DNA from: JBJMHZ01 sp045807125
GTDB lineage: Bacteria; Actinomycetota; Actinomycetes; JAWWOL01
Direction of reading: 5' to 3'
DNA: 10,536 bases
Assembly: GCA_045807125.1 (NCBI GenBank)
Contig: JBJMHZ010000048.1
Span: 1 to 10,536 of the forward strand
The position numbers and the translations under genes were made by a program. Numbering within the stretch: the first letter of the stretch is position 1; the number at the start of each line of letters is the position of its first letter. Shown in pieces: positions 5,818 to 10,536 of the stretch. Under the pieces are notes generated by a model. It searched no databases and was not told the origin of the DNA. It was given only the letters and a program-made list of their open reading frames with translations.

Positions 5818-7071
5818 ATGACGATTGCCCAGCCGGCCCAGCCGGTCGCTCCCAGCGCCACCGCCTTCACCGGCGTACGGGCGCTGACCGAGCGGCTCGC
5901 CGCCCCACTGTCGCCAGAGGACCAGACGGCGCAGTCCATGCCGGACGCCAGCCCGACGAAGTGGCACCGGGCGCACACCTCGTGGTTCTTCGAGGAGTTC
6001 CTGCTCGCGCCGGCCGGCGGCTACGTCCCCTACGACGAGACGTTCCGCTACCTGTTCAACTCCTACTACGAGGCGGTCGGGCCCCGGCACCCGCGCCCGC
6101 GGCGCGGGCTGGTCACCCGGCCGGGCGCGCAGGAGGTCGGGGCCTACCGCCGGCACGTCGAGGAGGCCGTGCTCGGGCTGCTCGACCGCGGCCTCGACGG
6201 GGGCCAGCAGGCGATCCTCACGCTCGGGCTGCACCACGAGCAGCAGCACCAGGAGCTGCTGGTGATGGACGCCAAGCACCTGCTGGGCGGGCACCCGTTC
6301 GGGCCAGCGTACGTGGAGCGGCCGCTCGAGCCCGACCTCGGCCCGGCCCCGCTGACCTGGCGCGCGGTCGAGGGCGGCGTCGCCGAGGTGGGGCACGACG
6401 CCGCGACCGGGAGCGGGTCGTTCGCGTTCGACAACGAGGGCCCGCGGCACCGCGCCTACCTCGAGCCGTTCGAGATCGCCGAGCGGGCGGTCACCGTCGA
6501 GGACTGGCTCGACTTCATGGCCGACGGCGGCTACCGCCGGCCCGAGCTGTGGCTGTCCGACGGCTGGCGGACCGTGCAGGAGCAGGGCATCGAGGCGCCG
6601 CTGTACTGGCGCCGGATCGACGGCGCGTGGGCCACCTTCACGATGTCCGGCGTCCGCGCGGTGCGCCGCGCCGAGCCGGTTTGCCACGTGTCCTTCTACG
6701 AGGCCGATGCCTACGCCCGCTGGGCCGGCGCCCGCCTGCCCACCGAGCAGGAGTGGGAGGTGGCGGCCCGACCGGTCGCCGACCGGCGCGGCGGCCTGCT
6801 CGACCAGCAGCGGCTGCATCCCGGCCCGGCCGGCGGCGCGATGATCGGCGACGTGTGGGAGTGGACGGCGAGCGCCTACCTGCCGTACCCCGGGTTCCGC
6901 CCGGCGCCCGGCGCGGTGGGCGAGTACAACGGCAAGTTCATGTGCGACCAGCACGTGCTGCGGGGCGCGTCGTGCGCGACGCCGCCGGGGCACGAGCGGC
7001 TGACCTACCGCAACTTCTTCCCGGCGAGCGCGCGGTGGGCCTTCTCCGGCCTGCGGCTGGCCCGCTCGTGA
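5818..7071 (+). CDS. egtB: ergothioneine biosynthesis protein EgtB (type II-like hercynine sulfoxide synthase)
   Basis: A 417-residue non-haem iron sulfoxide synthase that joins hercynine to a sulfur donor using O2. The N-terminal DinB-like domain (about 21-160) carries the iron ligands: H53 in KWHRAHTSWFFE, and H140 and H144 in HHEQQHQE. The formylglycine-generating-enzyme-like domain (about 175-417) shows RLPTEQEWEVAAR (306-318), GDVWEWTASAYLPYPGF (344-360) and TYRNFFPASARW (396-407). NSYYEAVG (81-88) matches the paired active-site tyrosines of the Chloracidobacterium type II enzyme. The mycobacterial HIGQQEE and HENQHDE motifs are absent. This suggests cysteine rather than gamma-glutamylcysteine as donor, an inference supported by the lack of egtA and egtC. 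ATG 5818 is chosen because GGAGGG (5808-5813) precedes it and family members start near here. The gene overlaps egtD by 4 bp. Confidence 0.95.
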   Translation: MTIAQPAQPVAPSATAFTGVRALTERLAAPLSPEDQTAQSMPDASPTKWHRAHTSWFFEEFLLAPAGGYVPYDETFRYLFNSYYEAVGPRHPRPRRGLVTRPGAQEVGAYRRHVEEAVLGLLDRGLDGGQQAILTLGLHHEQQHQELLVMDAKHLLGGHPFGPAYVERPLEPDLGPAPLTWRAVEGGVAEVGHDAATGSGSFAFDNEGPRHRAYLEPFEIAERAVTVEDWLDFMADGGYRRPELWLSDGWRTVQEQGIEAPLYWRRIDGAWATFTMSGVRAVRRAEPVCHVSFYEADAYARWAGARLPTEQEWEVAARPVADRRGGLLDQQRLHPGPAGGAMIGDVWEWTASAYLPYPGFRPAPGAVGEYNGKFMCDQHVLRGASCATPPGHERLTYRNFFPASARWAFSGLRLARS

Positions 7072-8045
7072 GCGGCCGCTGGAGCGTCACCGACAGCACG
7101 CACCACGTACCGGTGGCCGAGCGGCTGGGCGCCGACGTGCGCGCCGGCCTCACGCTCGACCCGCCGTGGCTGCCGCCGAAGTGGTTCTACGACGAGAAGG
7201 GCAGCTTGCTCTTCGAGGAGATCACCAGGCTGCCGGAGTACTACCCGACAAGGGCCGAGGAGTCGATCCTCGCCGCGCGCTCGGCCGAGATCGCCGCCCG
7301 CACCGGCGCCGGCGCGCTCGTCGAGATCGGTGCCGGCGCGTCGCGCAAGACCCGCCTGCTGCTCGACGCGCTCACCGCGGGCGACCGGCCGGTGCTGTTC
7401 GTCCCGCTCGACGTGAGCGCCGAGATGCTGCGTACGGCCGCCGCGCGGATCGCCGAGGACTACCCGACCGTCGAGGTCGCCGGCATCGTGGCGGACTTCG
7501 ACGACCCGCTGCCGCCGCTGCCGGGCGAGCCGGGCAAGCGGCTGGTGGCGTTCCTCGGCAGCACGATCGGCAACCTGACCACCGAGCTGCGGCGGGACTT
7601 CCTGCGCCGCATCCGCGACGCGATGCAGCCGGGCGACGGCTTCCTGCTCGGGGCCGACCTGGTGAAGGACCCGGCCCGGCTCGTCGCCGCGTACGACGAC
7701 GCCCAGGGCGTGACGGCGGCCTTCAACCGCAACCTCATCGAGGTGCTCGGCCGCCTGCTCGACGCCGGCCTCGACCCGGCCGACTTCGAGCACGTCGCGC
7801 GGTGGAACGCCGACGAGGAGCGCATCGAGATGTGGCTGCGGGCCCGGCGCCCCGTCCATGCGCGCTTCCCGTCCATCGACCTCGACTGGTCGCTGCCCGA
7901 AGGTGGCGAGCTGCTGACCGAGACGAGCCAGAAGTTCCGGCTGCCGGCGCTGCGCGAGGAGCTCGCCGCCGCCGGGCTGGCGCCGGCGCGGTCGTGGACC
8001 GACGCGGCCGGCGACTTCTCGCTCACGCTGGCGCTCGCCGGCTGA
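7068..8045 (+). CDS. egtD: L-histidine N-alpha-methyltransferase EgtD
   Basis: A 325-residue SAM-dependent enzyme that adds three methyl groups to histidine to give hercynine, the first step of ergothioneine synthesis. It aligns from end to end with mycobacterial EgtD (about 321 residues): LPPKWFYDEKGSLLFEEIT (35-53), LPEYYPTRAE (55-64), the SAM-binding VEIGAGASRKTRLLLDAL (85-102), FLGSTIGNL (162-170), FNRNLIEV (219-226) and ARWNADEERIEMWLRA (244-259). Residues matching known histidine-binding positions are present: Y58/Y59, N169, Y209, E285 and S287. The start is GTG 7068, overlapping the egtB stop (GTGA, 7068-7071), which implies coupled translation. The stop TGA (8043-8045) lies in the left arm of a strong hairpin shared with the converging gene. 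Confidence 0.96.
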   Translation: MSGRWSVTDSTHHVPVAERLGADVRAGLTLDPPWLPPKWFYDEKGSLLFEEITRLPEYYPTRAEESILAARSAEIAARTGAGALVEIGAGASRKTRLLLDALTAGDRPVLFVPLDVSAEMLRTAAARIAEDYPTVEVAGIVADFDDPLPPLPGEPGKRLVAFLGSTIGNLTTELRRDFLRRIRDAMQPGDGFLLGADLVKDPARLVAAYDDAQGVTAAFNRNLIEVLGRLLDAGLDPADFEHVARWNADEERIEMWLRARRPVHARFPSIDLDWSLPEGGELLTETSQKFRLPALREELAAAGLAPARSWTDAAGDFSLTLALAG

Positions 8046-8067
8046 CCGGGCCGCCCCCGGTCAGCCG
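8039..8067. terminator. bidirectional hairpin containing both convergent stop codons
   Basis: CGGCTGACCGGG (8039-8050), loop CCGCC (8051-8055) and CCCGGTCAGCCG (8056-8067) form a perfect 12-bp stem. The TGA of egtD (8043-8045) and the TGA of the minus-strand gene (8063-8061) occupy mirror positions in the two arms. There is no T-tract, as is common for actinobacterial terminators. The very stable stem between converging genes supports termination in both directions. Confidence 0.75.
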
Positions 8068-8405
8068 AAGTGGCCGGTCTGGAGCGCTAGCAACAGCAGT
8101 AGGACCACGCCACCGACGCAGATCGTCACGCCGGCGGCGAGGCCGGCGAGCCCCCCGAGCAGAGCGACGCTGCGGTGCCGCCCTGAGACGACCAGCGCCG
8201 GAAGCACCACGGCGCCGCCGGCCACGGACAGCCCGAGGACCGGCGCTCGCCCCTCGGTGGCGAGGAGCAGCGCGACCGGCGAGCTGATCGCTCCGATGAC
8301 GAACGACGCCCACGAGGTGGCCCGCCGGCGCGAGCCGGTGGCGCCCGGCTGCGGCGGAAGGGGATGAGGGGTGCGAAGCGGCGCGTCAGGGGTGGGTGGC
8401 GGCAT
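8061..8405 (-). CDS. small membrane protein of unknown function
   Basis: A 114-residue protein I do not recognise. A Pro-rich, basic N-terminus (1-29, MPPPTPDAPL...SRRRAT) is followed by three hydrophobic segments at about 31-49, 55-74 and 79-108 and a short tail, GHFG. The start is ATG 8405, supported by AGGAGG (8416-8411 on the minus strand) with 5 nt spacing. It begins 15 bp after the acyltransferase stop, so it is probably the last gene of the phospholipid operon. It ends inside the bidirectional hairpin. No catalytic motif is visible; an accessory or structural role in the membrane is a guess. Confidence 0.75.
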   Translation of the reverse strand: MPPPTPDAPLRTPHPLPPQPGATGSRRRATSWASFVIGAISSPVALLLATEGRAPVLGLSVAGGAVVLPALVVSGRHRSVALLGGLAGLAAGVTICVGGVVLLLLLALQTGHFG

Positions 8406-8420
8406 GAGCTCCTCCTCGGA

Positions 8421-9605
8421 TCAGGACCAGGCCCGGACGACCTGCGCGAGGGCGGCCGGGAACAGCGTGGCGACGGTCGCCACGAGCACGGGGTAGTAGC
8501 GGCGGGCCCGGCCGGCCAGCGCGGCGGCGAGCGCGGCCGCGCCGGTGACCGCCGCGAAGCGCGCGCCGCGGGCGAGCGCCGAGCCCAGCAGGAACGGCTC
8601 GAGGCTGACGTGGGCCCGGCCGGCCGCGGCGACGTACGCCTTGAACGGCACGCCGGACATCGGCTGCGCGAGGACGCCGGCCGGGCCGTCGGCGGCGAGC
8701 TGGTGGGCGGCCCACGCCGCCATCCGGGGAGTCACCAGCGGGTGCGGCAGGACCAGCCCGCGCGCCGCCGCGACGTAGCCGAGCAGCCCGCCGGCGACGC
8801 TGCCGGCTGCCGCGGCGACCACCAGCCGGGGCGCGCGGCGCGGCGCTGCGGCGGCGAGCAGGGCGAGGGCGACCTCGGGCAGGACCGGCCAGCACAGCGC
8901 CTCGGCGAGCGCCCAGCCGAGGACGACGGCGACGCCGAGGGGCGACGCGGCGAGCGCGGCGACCCGGCGGCGCAGGGTGGAGTCCGGCCGCGGCGCCGGT
9001 GCGGCGAGCAGCCCCTCGACCGCAGCGCGCAGCGCGGGCGCGTCCGGCGCGGCCGCCGGCGGGCCGAACCGCACGGCCACGGCGGCCCGGCCCAGTCCGC
9101 CGTCGACCGGCAGCAGCCGCCCGGTGCCGGTGACGGCGGCCGGCACGACGGGGACGCCGGCGGCCGCGGCGAGCCGTACCGCTCCGGAGTGGAACCGGCC
9201 GAGCTCGCCGGTGCGCGACCGGGTGCCCTCCGGGAAGACGACGACGCTGCGGCCGGCGGCGAGCAGCCCGGCGGCCGCCGCCAGGTCGGCCGACCCGCCG
9301 CCGGTGCGGCGGACCGGGAAGCCGCCGACGAGGGTCCGGCAGAGCCGGCGCCGCCACCCGCTCGCGAACCAGTGGTCGGCGGCGGCGGCGACCACCGGCC
9401 GCTGGGCGGCCGGCAGGGCGGCGAGCAGCGCAGGGGCGTCGGCGTGGGAGCAGTGGTTGGCCACCACGACGCACGGGCCGGTGGGCAGCGGCCCGTCGAC
9501 GGCCAGGCCGCCGGTGAGCCAGAGGGCGCCGCGCCAGCCGAGCCGGCGGGTGGTCGCCGCCAGCCGGGCGAGGGCGGTCACGAGGGTGGGCGGGGCGGCG
9601 GTCAC
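8421..9605 (-). CDS. PlsC-type lysophospholipid acyltransferase fused to a YqaA/DedA-like membrane domain
   Basis: A 394-residue two-domain protein. The N-terminal part (about 20-205) is a 1-acylglycerol-3-phosphate acyltransferase domain with all four family motifs: NHCSHAD (50-56, catalytic H51 and D56), GGFPVRR (94-100), FPEGTRSRTG (124-133) and VPVVP (151-155). It would acylate lysophosphatidic acid to phosphatidic acid. The C-terminal part (about 221-394) is hydrophobic and resembles YqaA proteins of the DedA/SNARE-associated (VTT) superfamily: E235, WPVLPE (239-244), GSVAGGLLGY (268-277), SGVPFKAYVAAAG (317-329) and ARGARF (345-350). DedA-superfamily proteins include lipid flippases and scramblases. 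PlsC alone is normally about 200-260 residues, so this is a true fusion in one uninterrupted frame. GTG 9605 overlaps the cdsA-like stop (GTGA, 9605-9602). Confidence 0.85.
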   Translation of the reverse strand: MTAAPPTLVTALARLAATTRRLGWRGALWLTGGLAVDGPLPTGPCVVVANHCSHADAPALLAALPAAQRPVVAAAADHWFASGWRRRLCRTLVGGFPVRRTGGGSADLAAAAGLLAAGRSVVVFPEGTRSRTGELGRFHSGAVRLAAAAGVPVVPAAVTGTGRLLPVDGGLGRAAVAVRFGPPAAAPDAPALRAAVEGLLAAPAPRPDSTLRRRVAALAASPLGVAVVLGWALAEALCWPVLPEVALALLAAAAPRRAPRLVVAAAAGSVAGGLLGYVAAARGLVLPHPLVTPRMAAWAAHQLAADGPAGVLAQPMSGVPFKAYVAAAGRAHVSLEPFLLGSALARGARFAAVTGAAALAAALAGRARRYYPVLVATVATLFPAALAQVVRAWS

Positions 9606-10411
9606 GACAGCGCCCCGGCGACGGCGAGGGCGACGAGCAGCGAGTCGATCCGGTCGAGCAGGCCGCCGAAGCCGGGGAGCCAGCGACCGGCGTCCTTCAC
9701 GCCGGCGTGCCGCTTCAGCAGCGACTCCAGCAGGTCGCCGGCCGGGCCGCCGACCACGACGGCGATCACGAGGACGGGGCGCAGCGCGCCGAGCGCGGCC
9801 AGCGCGCCGACGCCCGCCGCGGCACCGGTGACGAGCCCGGCGACCGTCTTGCCGGGGGAGACGCGCGTCAGTCGCGGGCCGCCGCACAGCCGGCCACCGG
9901 CCCAGGCCGCCACGTCGGCGACCGAGACGGCGACGACCAGCGGCCAGGCGACGGCGTGCAGTGGGACGAGCCAGCCCAGCGCGCCCAGCCACACCGCGCC
10001 GAACGCGAGCCAGGCCGCGCGGCGGGCGCCGTCCGCGGCGTCGCCGCGGAGCAGCGCTGGAGTGGCGGCCGCGACCGGCACGAGCAGCCACAGGTGGCCG
10101 GCGGCCGCAGGGGCGAGGAGGAGCAGCACCGGCCAGGCCGCGAGCCACGCCGCGAGCAGCAGCCGGTCGGGCACCGGCAGCCGGGTCAGCCGGCCGTGCT
10201 CGACGGCCGCGACCACGCCGAGCGCGCCGGCCAGTGCCGCGGCTCCCGGCCGGCCGGCGGCGAGCGCGCCGGCGACGAGCGGCGCCGACACCGCCCAGGT
10301 GAGCCACCGCGCCCACACCTCCGGGTGCCGGCGCCGCCCCGCGGCGCGCGCCGCGGCGCCGGTGACCGCCAGCGCCCCGCCGAGCGCCGGCAGGGTCTCC
10401 ACCACGCTCAT
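9602..10411 (-). CDS. CDP-diglyceride synthase (phosphatidate cytidylyltransferase), YnbB-like
   Basis: A 269-residue polytopic protein of the CdsA family, which makes CDP-diacylglycerol from phosphatidic acid and CTP. The family signature runs from S230 to D256: SLLKRHAGVKD, then LPGFGGLLDRID. It fits the pattern except that the His of PGHGG is Phe248. The upstream motif SPGKT (185-189) is present, but the usual Glu of SPGKTxEG is Ala191. About seven hydrophobic segments are seen. The N-terminal layout and the GVKD-G-LPG-GGLLDRIDSL region resemble E. coli YnbB more than housekeeping CdsA. YnbB is an accessory paralogue beside a CDP-alcohol phosphatidyltransferase. ATG 10411 overlaps the preceding gene's stop (ATGA). 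The acyltransferase domain encoded next would supply its substrate. The replaced residues make full activity uncertain. Confidence 0.85.
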   Translation of the reverse strand: MSVVETLPALGGALAVTGAAARAAGRRRHPEVWARWLTWAVSAPLVAGALAAGRPGAAALAGALGVVAAVEHGRLTRLPVPDRLLLAAWLAAWPVLLLLAPAAAGHLWLLVPVAAATPALLRGDAADGARRAAWLAFGAVWLGALGWLVPLHAVAWPLVVAVSVADVAAWAGGRLCGGPRLTRVSPGKTVAGLVTGAAAGVGALAALGALRPVLVIAVVVGGPAGDLLESLLKRHAGVKDAGRWLPGFGGLLDRIDSLLVALAVAGALS

Positions 10412-10536
10412 CGGGCGCTTCCCGCCGCGAGCAGCCGGTGCGCCCGCACGGTGCGCGCCGCCGCGGTCAGCACCGAGCCGCCCACGAGCGCGGCGGCGGC
10501 CGGTACGGCCGCACCGGCAGCCGCGACGACCGCGAG
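10408..10536 (-). CDS. 3' end of an unidentified membrane protein gene, cut by the window edge
   Basis: Reading leftwards from base 10536, 42 codons remain open and end at TGA 10410-10408, overlapping the ATG of the cdsA-like gene by 4 bp (ATGA). The visible end is Ala/Val-rich and hydrophobic (LAVVAAAGAAVPAAAALVGG), then a basic tail (TAAARTVRAHRLLAAGSAR), consistent with a last transmembrane helix and a cytoplasmic end. By analogy with ynbA-ynbB order it could be a CDP-alcohol phosphatidyltransferase, but no motif is visible in this fragment. Confidence 0.6.
   Translation of the reverse strand, partial: LAVVAAAGAAVPAAAALVGGSVLTAAARTVRAHRLLAAGSAR

Noticed and set aside
5670..5978. A 102-codon minus-strand frame across the divergent promoter region and the start of egtB
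   Set aside because: It overlaps the well-supported egtB antisense, has no ribosome binding site of note, and has low-complexity ends.

Overview
The window is very GC-rich (well over 70% by eye) and densely packed with genes. It uses GTG as well as ATG starts and purine-rich ribosome binding sites, and three or four adjacent gene pairs overlap by 4 bp. Together with the gene content this points to a chromosomal segment of a high-GC actinomycete (Actinomycetota). The genus cannot be read from the sequence. No tRNA, rRNA, CRISPR array, insertion sequence or phage gene was seen.

Layout: (1) 1-379, minus: the 5' part of a small charged protein gene that runs off the left edge. (2) 380-578: a divergent intergenic region with a possible 25-codon leader peptide and a hairpin just before the next gene. 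(3) 579-2802, plus: an APC-type amino-acid permease followed by a Nudix hydrolase with a degenerate Nudix box. (4) 2799-5673, minus: a tightly overlapped three-gene membrane operon. In transcription order it encodes a polytopic protein resembling those annotated 'fenitrothion hydrolase' in actinobacteria, an exported single-pass protein of unknown function, and a CPBP-family intramembrane protease. (5) 5674-5817: a divergent promoter region with a perfect 12-bp palindrome. (6) 5818-8045, plus: an egtB-egtD pair for ergothioneine synthesis. (7) 8039-8067: a 12-bp-stem hairpin that holds the stop codons of both convergent genes. (8) 8061-10536, minus: a phospholipid-type operon with the end of an unidentified membrane protein gene, a YnbB-like CDP-diglyceride synthase, a PlsC acyltransferase fused to a YqaA/DedA-like membrane domain, and a small membrane protein.

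How they work together: EgtD trimethylates histidine to hercynine and EgtB adds sulfur. The EgtB here looks like the type II enzymes rather than mycobacterial EgtB, and neither egtA nor egtC is in the operon. This suggests cysteine is used directly instead of gamma-glutamylcysteine. The right-hand operon would make phosphatidic acid (PlsC domain) and activate it to CDP-diacylglycerol (CdsA-like), with a possible lipid-translocating domain fused to the acyltransferase. The three-gene operon at 2799-5673 has no function I can name with confidence and is the best candidate for an undescribed system, followed by the PlsC-YqaA fusion.
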